A stretch of DNA of 64,000 nucleotides from Anisus vortex (GCA_949126835.1 OX421498.1:124001-188000), one strand, 5' to 3'; numbered from the stretch's first letter, positions 29,822-41,245 are shown. Program-made: numbers and translations. The notes: generated by a model from the letters alone, not told the origin.

Positions 29822-30243
29822 TATAGTGGAGGGTATTCATAGATACATAGACATATAGTGGAGGGTATTCATAGATACATAGACATATAGTGGAGGGTAT
29901 TCATAGATACCTAGACATATAGTGGAGGGTATTCATAGATGCATAGACATATAGTGGAGGGTATTCATAGATAAATAGACATATAGTGGAGGGTATTCAT
30001 AGATACATAGACATATAGTGGAGGGTATTCAGTGGAGGGTATTCATAGATACGCAGACATATAGTGGAGGGTATTCATAGACATATAGTGGAGGGTATTT
30101 ATAGATACATAGACATATAGTGGAGGGTATTCATAGATACATAGACATATAGTGGAGGGTATTCATAGATACATAGACATATAGTGGAGGGTATTCATAG
30201 ATACATAGACATATAGTGGAGGGTATTCATAGATACATAGACA
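29822..30243. repeat. 32-bp minisatellite upstream of the receptor gene
   Basis: About 13 units of 32 bp (TAGTGGAGGGTATTCATAG, then ATACATAGACATA), two of them truncated (29-bp and 15-bp deletions near 30025 and 30080). It starts about 70 bp upstream of the start codon, directly behind the TATA-like motif. Confidence 0.95.
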
Positions 30244-30534
30244 GAGAACGACTATATGATCGATAAATATTCAAACCGACCGACACACGGACATAAAAAC
30301 AGATTTGTTGTTATTTGTTGGACTAATAATTCTAAAAAGACTATAAAAGAGAGAGCGAGAGAGAGAGAGAGAGACGGAGAGGGAGAAACAAAGAAATAAA
30401 AGAAACAGAGAGAGAGATGAGAAAGAAAGTTAAAGAGAGAGAAAGTGAGTGACGGTGAAACAGAAAGAAAAAGCGAAAGAGAAAAAATATTTAAAATGAG
30501 AGAGAGAGGGAAAGAGACAGGGATTAAAAGATGC
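30244..30534. repeat. Degenerate GA-rich simple sequence
   Basis: GAGAGAGAGACGGAGAGGG-type purine-rich sequence from about 30350, leading into the 19-bp array. The first 100 bases are ordinary AT-rich DNA. Confidence 0.7.
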
Positions 30535-31660
30535 AGAGAAAGAGAGTGAAGAAAGAGAAAGAGAGTGAAGAAAGAGAAAGAGAGTGAAGAAAGAGAAAGA
30601 GAGTGAAGAAAGAGAAAGAGAGTGAAGAAAGAGAAAGAGAGTGAAGAAAGAGAAAGAGAGTGAAGAAAGAGAAAGAGAGTGAAGAAAGAGAAAGAGAGTG
30701 AAGAAAGAGAAAGAGAGTGAAGAAAGAGAAGAGTGAAGAAAGAGAGTGAAGAAAGAGAAAGATAGTGAAGAAAGAGAAAGAGAGTGAAGAAAGAGAAAGA
30801 GAGTGAAGAAAGAGAAAGAGAGTGAAGAAAGAGAAAGAGAGTGAAGAAAGAGAAAGAGAGTGAAGAAAGAGAAAGAGAGTGAAGAAAGAGAAAGAGAGTG
30901 AAGAAAGAGAGTGAAGAAAGAGAAAGAGAGTGAAGAAAGAGAAGAGTGAAGAAAGAGAGTGAAGAAAGAGAAAGATAGTGAAGAAAGAGAAAGAGAGTGA
31001 AGAAAGAGAAAGAGAGTGAAGAAAGAGAAAGAGAGTGGAGAAAGAGAGTGAAGAAAGAGAAAGAGAGTGAAGAAAGAGAAAGAGAGTGAAGAAAGAGAAA
31101 GAGAGTGAAGAAAGAGAAAGAGAGTGAAGAAAGAAAAAGAGAGTGAAGAAAGAGAAAGAGAGTGAAGAAAGAGAAAGAGAGTGAAGAAAGAGAAAGAGAG
31201 TGAAGAAAGAGAAAGAGAGTGAAGAAAGAGAAGAGTGAAGAAAGAGAGTGAAGAAAGAGAAAGAGAGTGAAGAAAGAGAAAGAGAGTGAAGAAAGAGAAA
31301 GAGAGTGAAGAAAGAGAAAGAGAGTGAAGAAAGAGAAAGAGAGTGAAGAAAGAGAAAGAGAGTGAAGAAAGAGAAAGAGAGTGAAGAAAGAGAAAGATAG
31401 TGAAGAAAGAGAAAGAGAGTGAAGAAAGAGAAAGAGAGTGAAGAAAGAGAAAGAGAGTGAAGAAAGAGAAAGAGAGTGAAGAAAGAGAAGAGTGAAGAAA
31501 GAGAAAGAGAGTGAAGAAAGAGAAAGAGAGTGAAGAAAGAGAGTGAAGAAAGAGAAAGAGAGTGAAGAAAGAGAAAGAGAGTGAAGAAAGAGAAAGAGAG
31601 TGAAGAAAGAGAAAGAGAGTGAAGAAAGAGAAAGAGAGTGAAGAAAGAGAAAGAGGGGAG
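30535..31660. repeat. 19-bp purine-rich minisatellite
   Basis: About 58 units of GAGAGTGAAGAAAGAGAAA with 13-bp and 15-bp shortened units at intervals. The plus strand is purine apart from one T per unit. The reverse strand lacks stops and gives an apparent 411-residue Ser/Leu/Phe repeat frame, an artefact. Polypurine tracts of this size can form triplex DNA. Confidence 0.96.
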
Positions 31661-32229
31661 AAGGTGAGAAAAAAGAAATGGAGAAAGAAAGAGAGTGTGA
31701 TTGTCCAGTTTGACCCAGACGTTTATGTATTCGAATACGGTCAATATTGACAGTGTCAACGTTAACAGGGGTTTATAAACACAACATTATGGCTGACTTG
31801 CACTCCCTCTCAAATTCTGCTCCTTTTGTTTCCCTCCAAAACTATCAACCCTCGGCTCCAAAGCTCGGATAATCAGGCAAAGCGATGGCATCAATTTCGC
31901 ATCTGTCCCCGGAGGTGGGAGGAAGTGAGGGAGGTTTGATATAAATGGGAGCGAGGGGGGGGAAGAGTTCGTTAATATTCATTTGTCACACAAGAGAGAA
32001 TGGATGTGAGTATCATGCAACCTCCCCCTCCCCCCGCACCCCGCGGCCCAATTCGTTCATCCCCACACTAGAACACACACAGGAAGACAAACTCTATAAT
32101 ATCATCCAGACACTATTTCCATTGATAATGACGTCATTGGCTAAAACTATCGAGGTTGTCGCTGGTTGTAACGGATGGTTGGCGGATGGTTGGCGTCATA
32201 GAACGAATAAAACTTGCATTGAACTGTAT
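31661..32229. other. Stretch upstream of a Cys-codon-rich array
   Basis: No exon was recognised. The plus-strand frame that runs into the 30-bp array starts at 31945, but its first 90 codons show no domain and no signal peptide. Confidence 0.45.
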
Positions 32230-32795
32230 CGTTTGAAGGTGTGTCATGTTGGACTGTCTCGTTTGCAGGTGTGTCGCAGTGGACTGTCTCGTTTGCTGGT
32301 ATGTCGCAGTGGACTGTTTCGTTTGCGGGTGTGTATCAGTGGACTATCTCGTTGGCAGGTGTGTCGCAGTGGACTCCCTAGTCGGCAGATGTGTCGCAGT
32401 GGAATGTCTCGTAGGCAGGTGTGTCGCAATGCATTGTCTCGTGTGCAGGTGTGTCGCAGTGGATTGCTTCGTTTGCAGGTATGTCGCGGTGGACTTTCTC
32501 GTTTGCAGGTGTGTCACAGTGGACTTTCTCATTGGTAAGTGTGTCGCAGTGGACTTTCTCGTTTGCAGTTGTGCCGCAATGGACAGTCTCGTTGGCAGGT
32601 GTGTCGCGGTGGACTTTCTCGTTGGCAGGTGTGTCGCAGTGGACTGTCTCGTTTGCAGGTGTGTCGCAGTCGACTATCTCGTTGGCAGGTGTGTCGCAGT
32701 GGACTTTCTAGTTGGCAGAGGTGTCGCAGTGGACTTTCTAGTTGGCAGAGGTGTCGCTGTGGAGTGTCTCATAGGCAGTGTGTCGCAGTGTATGG
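32230..32795. repeat. 30-bp minisatellite with CAG-GTGTGT core
   Basis: About 19 units of 30 bp (GTCTCGTTTGCAGGTGTGTC, then GCAGTGGACT), with GTTGGCAG and GTAGGCAG variants. With a period of ten codons, all three plus frames and two minus frames stay open over 60-197 codons (for example SRLQVCRSGL repeated). There is no recognised family. Each unit carries TTTGCAG next to GTGTGT, resembling a 3' splice site fused to a 5' splice site. Confidence 0.95.
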
Positions 32796-34951
32796 TCTCG
32801 TTTACATGCGTGTCGTGCTAGAGTAGCCAGCTTGGTGACCAGCTAGCAGAAGCTGGGTATTTCCATTAGCTACGGGTATTTTATTATTGATTTTTTTTTC
32901 TTTTACCAATAAACAAGTTTCCATGAGATTTTAAAATCCACATTCAGAATATTTTTCAAATTATAGAAACCCCCCTAGCATACCTGGACACCTGTACGTA
33001 TCTGCAGTGGCGTGGCCAGGTTTTGACGCTAGGGGGAGCGAACTTTTAGGAAAAAGGCCCCATTTTTATTATTTTAGAAATGTTTCCACATTAATAGAAG
33101 AACTAAGAATGTGTACGTATCAAGTGTTATGAGAAAATCCTGTGCCTCAGGATACACACACTGTATAAAGTGCAGTATTTTTTGTTAACCATTCACGATT
33201 TTTACTAGCAACTATGGGAATGATGGAAATTTCTGCAAAATTGATTGCATCTACTGCTCATTTTCGGAATGAGTATCTAGTGTCGAAAATTATTTATAGA
33301 ATCAATGCGAATGCTTCTATAGGACTGAATTATTCTTCGTTTTTATTTTGAAATACGAGATAAATCTCCAATACAGAAATTAATTTTTAAAGAGATTTAA
33401 AAAAAAAATAGAGTTTCAACATTTTTATTTACTGTATCTATGTGTCAATTACAAAATATGATTCGTTATAGGAACGCTCTATTCTTTTTTAATTTTTTCC
33501 TCTCAGCTATTAAAACACCACGCCCGATGGTTACATCCTTATCAAACGGAATTACTTTAAAACAAGTTTTTTCTCTTCTTTTCTTCTTTTTTTTAAATTC
33601 TGTGGGTATCTTTTTTTTTTTTTGCGATGTTCATGTTACCATGTTTTCGATCACTACACTACACGAATACGGCCGAGAAGGAGAAAGCCAGCGCGCTTTA
33701 AGTCACATTATTACTTTTCGGTGAGTAAACCAGACTTGAACCCCATCTTTTTCGGAGAATGTGAGCTAGCGTACTCTTTTGGGGCTCGGAGAACTAACTC
33801 TGCTTTGTCCACGCACCACTTATACATCAAAGTAAAAGTTAAGCACAAACGGTTGGCCATTCCTGTACACTCTAAGTTCCTACTTATGACCTGGTATCCA
33901 CTAGGGCTCGGCAACCTAAGGCACGCGTTCCAAACTTGGCACGCAGAGCGATTTTCAATGGTACGCGAGAAACCTCCAAGAGGTGTTTTATTATTGATGA
34001 AAACAAAAACAACTATATTTTTCAGTAATATTTATATTAAGTGAAATCAATTTCACAATATTAAACTATATTATGTACTTTTTTACAAAGGCATATATTA
34101 AGATAGATTTTTTAGCTTTTTCAGTAGCACACCAAAGCACTCAAAGCGGAGTTTCAAGACTTTCATATAGATTTTTTCATACCTAATCAAGCATAACTGG
34201 CTTAATCTTACTACGACCTTCTTAGATGTATATTCTTTTTAAAATTAAGTATAGGGACATTGGCGATTTGAAAAACGTAGCCAGATGAATTTTAAACCTT
34301 TAATGAAACGGGCATCGAAATGTGCCAAATTGTGAAATAAACTCCTCAATGTTAAATAGACAAATAATTAATGCAGGAAATGTTTACTTACAACTATTTA
34401 ACGTAAATTATTTTTACTCCCTTTATTTTAAGTTGCATTTTCTGTCTGTCTGTCTGTCTGTCTGTCTGCAATGGTGCAAAAATTGGCTTCGATTTTTCTA
34501 CCACTTCCCGTGGTCCGATCGAGCTGAAATTTGGACAGCAGACTTGTGGCGCCTAACAATACATCCTATCAGATTTTCAGTTAAAACAACTTAATAATAC
34601 TACACTTATGACAATATTCATTTCTTAAAAGGAAAGTATAAGAAATATTTTGGTTTCACTTTAAAAATGCCTGTGCAACTTTTTATAGTTTTTCGGCGCA
34701 AAGCTAGAAAAAAAAATTATGCGCTAAGATTATTTTTAGAACAATTCATACGGAGTAAGGAGATATTTTTGAGATTTGCGACACAGATATTTTTTCTGTA
34801 CGTTTCATTTGCAGTAGTCAATCAATTATTTAATTACATGATGGTAAACTTAGTTTGCAAATAAAGGGAGTATAATAAAAACTTCGTTTTTATGGTTTTC
34901 TTGTTATACCTCTAATAATTAAATCGTGCATTTTGTATTGTTTCTTTTTTA
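32796..34951. other. Non-coding flank with element relics
   Basis: 33004 onward (CAGTGGCGTGGCCAGG) looks like one end of a hAT-type element without a visible partner. 33903 onward (TAGGGCTCGGCAACC) resembles another hAT end, also unpaired. A (TCTG)n tract at 34441-34469 runs into ACCACTTCCCGTGGTCCGAT, probably part of an interspersed repeat. T-runs occur at 33585-33625. No exon was seen. Confidence 0.45.
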
Positions 34952-35326
34952 GGAAGAATGTCTTTTAGCATATTTTCTGTACAGGAAGAATGGCTTTTAG
35001 CATATGTTCTCTACAGGAAGAATAACTTTTAGCATATGTTCTCTACAGGAAGAATAACTTTTAGCATATGTTCTCTACAGGAAGAATAGCTTTTAGCATA
35101 TGTTCTCTACAGGAAGAATAACTTTTAGCATATGTTCTCTACAGGAAAAATAACTTTTAGCATATGTTCTCTACAGGAAGAATAACTTTTAGCATATGTT
35201 CTCTACAGGAAGAATAACTTTTAGCATATGTTCTCTACAGGAAGAATAACTTTTAGCATATGTTCTCTACAGGAAGAATAACTTTTAGCATATGTTCTCT
35301 ACAGGAAGAATAACTTTTAGCATATG
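34952..35326. repeat. 32-bp minisatellite
   Basis: About 12 units of AGGAAGAATAACTTTTAGC plus ATATGTTCTCTAC. The first two copies are diverged (ATGTCTTTTAGC, ATGGCTTTTAGC) and the rest nearly identical. It stops abruptly inside a unit at 35326 where the LTR-like segment starts. Confidence 0.96.
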
Positions 35327-36318
35327 TGTTGTGAATTTCTCCACTTTATAGTCTCTGTGACGTACTGGGCAAGATTAACGTCACACGAACTAAGAAAGGT
35401 TTTAAATGTAATCCGCTCTTATAAGATATTATAATCATATCATCTTTGTACGTACAAACCACTGACACCATGTGCCACTAATGAATGTCTTATTGGAGTA
35501 AGAATGTGTCTTTGCTTTCTATCTCCTATATTTAACATTAAAGTATTTAGCTTTGAATTGAATTTTATTTACATATAATATATATGTTCTGCATGCTTAT
35601 AAGTATATTACTTATTGTTATATGACTAGTCATTGATGTTAGTTCCCTTTCATGTATATTCTAAATGCTGTAAAACGTGTTCTTCTCGCCCCTCCCCGTA
35701 CCACGGAAAAGTCAAGGTCATATGTGACGCAATCATCACTGAGCCCACCATACCTGATCTTCGCGCCGACCGTGAAGAAAGCAAAGTCTGACCACTGACA
35801 AGGACTTTAGATGTCGTCCACTACCGTCCCTCCCCCCGCAACTATGGTCCGAATCGTTTAAGAACCCCGCCCTCTCACGGGCTTTCCTTACTCCTGTCAA
35901 TCAGACTAAGAAAACGTGTACATTTCTACCTACCCCCCCCTCCATTTTACACCACGTGACTATTACTATTAATGCTTTTAGTTATAGATTTAACAAGTAG
36001 TTTACGGACAGTCTAGCTAGGAGGTCGTGAAGCGGAGTGGGTCCCGTCTGGGCCCCTCCGAGGCCATTGTGAAGGCTTTGACCCTAAGTCTGTATCTAAA
36101 TCTTTGCTGTTTAAATTGTTGGACTATTTACCTAGGATATTATGTATGATATATTATTATATATGCAACGGTATACTCAGTCTGAATGTGAATAAACTTC
36201 AGAATAATGTTTTTCGCTCGTGTTCTCTAGTGACTATAATCGATGTTGTGAAGTCTATATGTGTTAAGTATAGCCAAACCTCTGCATGATTACTTCAGAC
36301 GAGCCGTGGAATTCAACA
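35327..36318 (+). mobile_element. Possible solo LTR, ~990 bp
   Basis: The segment starts TGTTGTGAATT and ends GGAATTCAACA, giving TG...CA ends, with flanking bases extending the inverted match to TGTGTTG / CAACACA. It contains CCAAT-type and C-rich promoter-like sequence and a GAATAAAC poly(A) signal at about 36190. No clear target duplication was found (CATATG against CATAAA) and no internal retroviral-type genes adjoin. Confidence 0.3.
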
Positions 36319-36859
36319 CATAAATATAAATTTGATCATCAATACGTTAATCTCTAGCAAAGTACTCCGGCTCATCCCTCAAGACAATACGCAGCCAACA
36401 ATGATAGAAAGAGAATAATTCATCTCTAATATATAGATGTAAACCACTTTTATAGAAGGAAAGTAGGCTATACACATACGAGCCTGCCTGCCACACAGTG
36501 TGACATAATACAGTCACCTTACTCAATCATACAGAAGGCATGACACACCTGAGGCTCAGGTGCAAATATAATCCCAACTTATAAAGTTTACGTGGTGATT
36601 AAGTGATCTAATCACCCCCGCCACGTGACAGTCTCATATTTCGCCACAGCACTCTCGAGATAATAACTCCAGTTCAAACTTGATCAGCGGTTCAAAGTTA
36701 GTTGTCCCCCCCCCCCCAACCGACCCTCTCTGAAATCATTTCACCTGGATGTTGTTGAGTCCTGCTGAAGAAAATTTAATTGAATATTTGAAACCATGGA
36801 ACTGCTGGTGATTCGTCTAAGTCATACCAGCCTCAATTTGGTGATACACCTAGTCATTC
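36319..36859. other. Non-coding stretch, nothing recognised
   Basis: AT-rich sequence with a C-run at 36706-36718. No exon or element was identified. Confidence 0.45.
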
Positions 36860-37310
36860 ATACTTCATACTAGTAACTTTTCAAGACGTTCCAATTCATA
36901 CTAGTCAAATTTCAAGACATTCCAATTCATACTAGTCAAATTTCAAGACATTCCAATTCATACGAGTTACACTTTAAGAAATCCCAATTCATATTTTTCA
37001 CGTTTTAATACATCCCAATTAATACCGTTCAGGTTTTAAGACATCCCAATTCATACTATTCACATTTTAAGTCATCTCAATTCATACTTTTTACGTTGTA
37101 AGATATTCCAATTCATACTTTTTACGTTTTAAGACATTCAGATTCATACTTTTCACGTTTTAAGACATTCCAATTCATACTTGTCACGTTTTAAGACATT
37201 CAGATTCATACTTTTCACGTTTTAAGACATTCCAATTTATACTTTTCATGTTTTAAGACAATCCAATTAATACTTTTCAAATTTTAAGACATCCCAATAA
37301 AGAGTGATAA
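36860..37310. repeat. ~31-bp degenerate minisatellite
   Basis: About 14 units of CCAATTCATACTTTTCACG plus TTTTAAGACATT. The divergence is higher than in the neighbouring arrays, suggesting greater age. Confidence 0.9.
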
Positions 37311-37339
37311 CTTTTACATACAATTTGAAATGTCACTTT

Positions 37340-37460
37340 GGGGACGTCCATTAATTACGTCAACAAAAGAGGGGGGAGGGGGGTCTGAAAAAGTTTGACA
37401 ATTGTTGACATGGGGGAGGGGGGGAGGTCAAGAAAAGTTGACGTCAACAATGTTACTTTT
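37340..37460 (+). mobile_element. MITE copy 1 (left terminus intact)
   Basis: It starts with a 27-bp terminal sequence (GGGGACGTCCATTAATTACG onward) that is the exact reverse complement of 40571-40597. It is followed by G-rich sequence, CTGAAAAAGTTTGACAATTG and TTGACGTCAACAATG. The body matches the copy at 40455-40597 in direct orientation, so these look like two copies of one MITE, each with one well-preserved end. Confidence 0.6.
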
Positions 37461-37470
37461 TATGAAGTAT

Positions 37471-37572
37471 AACCGAAATCCGGTTTGAAAATCAAAATCA
37501 GTTTTCGTTTTCAAAACCGGAATACCGGAATCCGGTTTTCGGTTAACATCCCTAGATGAAGGCTAATTTACA
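37471..37572 (+). repeat. CCGGTTTT dispersed repeat, copy 1
   Basis: About 101 bp, identical to 39750-39850 by eye. It has internal inverted structure (AACCGAAATCCGG against CCGGTTTTCGGTT) and ends CATCCCTAGATGAAGGC. A diverged relative is at 39045-39125. Confidence 0.85.
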
Positions 37573-37756
37573 CTCGTCCTGTTAAACTTACATATAATAT
37601 AACATTTATAACAACATAGTTTTACGTTAATTCAAATAATAATATATCAATTAAGGAAACTACATTTGATATGTCCTTTTTGTGTCCGTCTTGCTAGTTT
37701 GTGGATATATGTATGGGTGGAAACTAATGCAATTGTTAGCAAGGCAAAGTGTAGCG

Positions 37757-38235
37757 TAGGGCTGCTAGACAGATGGGTGTCAAAAGGAGGACACCGAGAG
37801 ACAAAAAGGAGGACATTGTGTTTCAATTGCAAAGTTTCGCATTTAGCCCGCAATCAGTATAATTTTATTACAAGAGCTGCCACTAAGTTTAAATGTCTAT
37901 TGGTAAACTGAGTAAGAAACAGTTTTGTTAAAAATAACATTTAAATTCAATGTAGGCTGAAAGGCAGCTTGCATTTGGTTGGGCAACTTTAAACCTCATG
38001 CACGAGTCTTCTAAAAAAATTGATAATTCTTTTCTTGTACAAATGATCACCTGTTTATTAATTATATTCTTAACATGTTAATACTAATTTTAAAATTTAT
38101 TTGCCTACAAAACATAAAATATTACAAAAGCTGGACATTTTAAAGGTAGGCCTATTGTGCTTTGCCTGCCGGACGGAGGACAATAGTCTAAATAGGAGGA
38201 CATGCCCTCCTTTTGCAGGACGTCTAGCAACCCTA
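37757..38235. mobile_element. Non-autonomous hAT-type transposon
   Basis: A 479-bp element with inverted ends TAGGGCTGCTAGAC and TAGGGTTGCTAGAC (right end reverse complemented) and subterminal AAAAGGAGG / GGAGGACA blocks. The flanking 8-bp direct repeats GTGTAGCG (37749-37756) and GTCTAGCG (38236-38243) match at 7 of 8 bases. No transposase. Confidence 0.8.
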
Positions 38236-38438
38236 GTCTAGCGGGACATGGTGGCTGGAATAACAAAGGAACACAAACACACCAACAAACTGTCTGCAGA
38301 ACGTTCAGAAACCCAGTTTTTTTGCCGCTCAGTACATCTAAATTAGGCGCCAGAGTCTGGCGGTCGTTATATAAGCCATGTAAGCGATGGCTCGGATTGA
38401 CAATAACACTAAAAACAATAATAGGCCCTCACCGAGAC

Positions 38439-38588
38439 CAGTGCCATTGCAAGGGATTTGGGGGCCCGGGGGGCTTGGCCTGTTTAGGGGCCCGTACATT
38501 TTGACATTCGCCCCCTCAATGAGCGGCCCGGGGGGGACTTTTGAATTTGCCCCCCCCCCCCCATCCCCCTCCCCTAGCTACGCCACTG
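38439..38588. mobile_element. Short hAT-type MITE
   Basis: A 150-bp element: left CAGTGCCATTGCAAGG, right (reverse complement) CAGTGGCGTAGCTAGGGGA, with a C-run and G-runs inside. The flanks ACCGAGAC (38431-38438) and GCCGAGAC (38589-38596) match at 7 of 8 bases, an 8-bp target duplication. Confidence 0.75.
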
Positions 38589-38596
38589 GCCGAGAC

Positions 38597-39749
38597 TATA
38601 ACTAATGTTTGTAAAGCATAGAGGAAGTAAATCCAACATGGTTATTTTAAAAATATTTCGTTCAGAAAAATAATTCTTGGCCCACCAAATGAAGTACGAT
38701 ATACTTAGCCTACCTTATTTCCTTTTAACATCCCTAATTCTGATATATAAACTACCGGTAATATATTTTTGCTCACTACGTTATAATAGGTGAAACGTTA
38801 AAATTAGGTCGTTTAGGCAACATAGATCTATTTAGTAAATTTTACGTTTTAATGTCTAATTTTCTGGAAAAATTTAATGAGATGAAAACGTATTAGGCTA
38901 GTATCAGTGGCGTCGCCAGTATTGCAAGGAGTGGGTGGCAAATAGTGCAAGGTAGGGAGACAAGGAAGGCAACTACCGTGTGTATATAATGTGTGTGTGT
39001 GTGGACAATAATGTAAGAAGGAATAGTGAACATATGGTTAAAACTAGGTATGTTAAAACCATTTTTTCTTCAAAACCGGTTTTCGTTTCTATAAAACCGG
39101 TTTAAAACCGGATTTCGGTTTCTCTCCCCCCCCCCATTCCCGCGCAATGTCACAAGTTACAGGCCGAAAAAGTCAAACGTGCGTAGTTGTGTAGGTATAT
39201 TTGAAAAATAGTTCAAATTTAATTAGTGTTTGCAGGGCATTCAAGAGGTTGATTTCTTAGAATACAATATGATTTTGTACGCTTTACCATAAAATTCTTT
39301 AGAACTAAAAAAAATCTGGGCTAATTGATTAAAACCGATAATAGCTTTCAATAGTCATAATCAAATTTGCGATTATCGTTGACCGTGATATTAAAAAGCA
39401 TATGAAGAGGATGACTATGTTAATTCAGGATTTATAGTACGCAGATGGGTACGCAATCAAGCGGTACTGTAGTTTACAACGAGCCATCGTTAAAGACTTT
39501 TTTTTCAAAATTTTCTGACACAATGGATTGTAACTGTAACTTAACATTTGGTTTGATGTTGTTTTTTTCGCAAGCCATACCGTAGTTGGTATTTGGAAAA
39601 AAAGAAACACAACATCAAAGACTAAATAGTGTTAGTAAGGCATTTCAAGAAATGTTTTGTGTGAATACAACATTATTTATTTAAAATATTTCCATTAAAA
39701 AAAGGCTGTGCTACTTGAAATAATGATTAGACCTACCTCCCAACCAAGA
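38597..39749. other. Non-coding stretch with element relics
   Basis: One unpaired hAT-like end lies at 38906 (CAGTGGCGTCGCCAG), a GT microsatellite at 38990-39002, and a diverged copy of the CCGGTTTT repeat at 39045-39125 starting CTAGGTATGTTAA. No exon was seen. Confidence 0.45.
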
Positions 39750-39851
39750 AACCGAAATCCGGTTTGAAAATCAAAATCAGTTTTCGTTTTCAAAACCGGA
39801 ATACCGGAATCCGGTTTTCGGTTAACATCCCTAGATGAAGGCTAATTTACA
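39750..39851 (+). repeat. CCGGTTTT dispersed repeat, copy 2
   Basis: Identical by eye over about 101 bp to 37471-37572; the flanks then diverge immediately on both sides. Confidence 0.85.
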
Positions 39852-40047
39852 ACTGGTGCACAATTTCCCCCTAAACTATTTGACAATTAACATTGTACCA
39901 AAAGCTATTTTAGTGAAACGTAGAATTAGACATGATTAAGTATGAAGCCTATATGAAAAGAACAATTGTAAACATATGAGAATTATAGTCAATTAGACAT
40001 CTTTTTAACAAGTTTTAAAATGTATTACAATTAATTATAGTATAGAC

Positions 40048-40393
40048 CAGGGGACGGGAACCTTTTTTCTGAGAGAGCCGTGTACACCACATATTTTGAA
40101 AAGTAATTCTGTGAGAACCATACATTATGTTTAAAACTAAAAATTCAAGTAAATGTGTGCATTTTGTATAATTTCAACACTAAAAGTACAATAATTATGT
40201 CTCTGTATTCTTCTGATGCTGAGCTGCAGTAGACTTTAGCTCATTTGTATAATGAAATATTGATATGCAAATAATATGTAGATCAAAAAGTCTAAAAAAA
40301 CATTTTTTTAATAATCGAACATTTGTCTGCGAACCAGATGCAGCCACCGAAAGAGCCACATCTGGCTCGCGAGCCATGGGTTTCCGACCCCTT
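40048..40393. mobile_element. Decayed hAT-type element
   Basis: Left end CAGGGGACGGGAACC followed by GAGAGAGCCG; right end, reverse complemented, AAGGGGTCGGAAACC followed by ATGGCTCGCGAGCC. This matches the CAGGGGTCGGGAACC-type ends of a known hAT group. No target duplication is visible and there is no transposase. Confidence 0.6.
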
Positions 40394-40454
40394 TCCGTTT
40401 TAATTCTATTTTAAACAAAAGCAAGCGTCTAAAATTGTGTTAGGCCCTACTTGT

Positions 40455-40597
40455 TTTGAGGGGGGGGGGGGGTAACCAATTATTGACGTAACTATATAGG
40501 GGGGGGGGGTCTCTGAAAGTTTGACAGTTGTTGACAAGGGGGAGGGCAGGAGGTAAAAATCGCCAAAAAATTGTTGACGTAATTAATGGACGTCCCC
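40455..40597 (+). mobile_element. MITE copy 2 (right terminus intact)
   Basis: The body with a G-run, TCTCTGAAAGTTTGACAGTTG and TTGACAAGGGGGAGGGC matches copy 1 at 37340-37460 in the same orientation. The right end 40571-40597 is the exact inverse of copy 1's left end. The left end is diverged (CCAATTATTGACGTAAC). Confidence 0.6.
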
Positions 40598-41039
40598 TTT
40601 TGGAACCAAAACATTTAGTTGAAACAATTCTAGAATTAAAAATTAAAAATAATAATTCTGAGTTTAAAAATAAAACAACAAAGAAATTATTTTTTTACGA
40701 TTGGTTTAAGTAGCTTATCTGGGGTTTTGTAAAAGTAGCAAAAATTTTGTTTAGAGATTTTTAATGATCTGGGTTTAAAAATGATCAATTTCTGGGGAGA
40801 AAAACAACAACAACAATAATACAATGATTAAGTGACCTGACTAGAACACGGGTTGTATATGATTGGATAAACATAACCTATATAGCCAGAGCAATCGCTC
40901 ACTTTTAATTCCTCGTTCTCTCCCGCTTCTTACCAAATTTAAATATTATATTAACGAACCTAATTGTATTATTTTATTGACATACTTCATTGCAATTGGT
41001 TTAAGAAGCTTATCTGGCGTTTTGTAAAAATAGCATAAT
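40598..41039. other. AT-rich stretch, nothing recognised
   Basis: It contains a partially duplicated GGTTTAAG(T/A)AGCTTATCTGG segment (40702 and 40998). No exon was seen. Confidence 0.45.
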
Positions 41040-41245
41040 TAATTCAGTATTTTATTGACATACTAATTTCATAATTTTATTGACATACATAATTCATTAT
41101 GTTATTGACATACTTAATTTATAATTTATTGACAGACTTAATTCATTTTTTTATTGATATATACTTCATTAATTATTTTACTGACATGCTTAATTCATTA
41201 TTATACTGACATACTTAATTCATTAATTTATTGACATTCTTAATT
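41040..41245. repeat. ~25-bp degenerate AT-rich tandem repeat
   Basis: About eight diverged units of TTATTGACATACTTAATTCAT with variable T runs. Confidence 0.85.

Noticed and set aside
30524..31759. 411-codon Ser/Leu/Phe frame resembling a membrane protein
   Set aside because: It is the pyrimidine strand of the 19-bp polypurine array.
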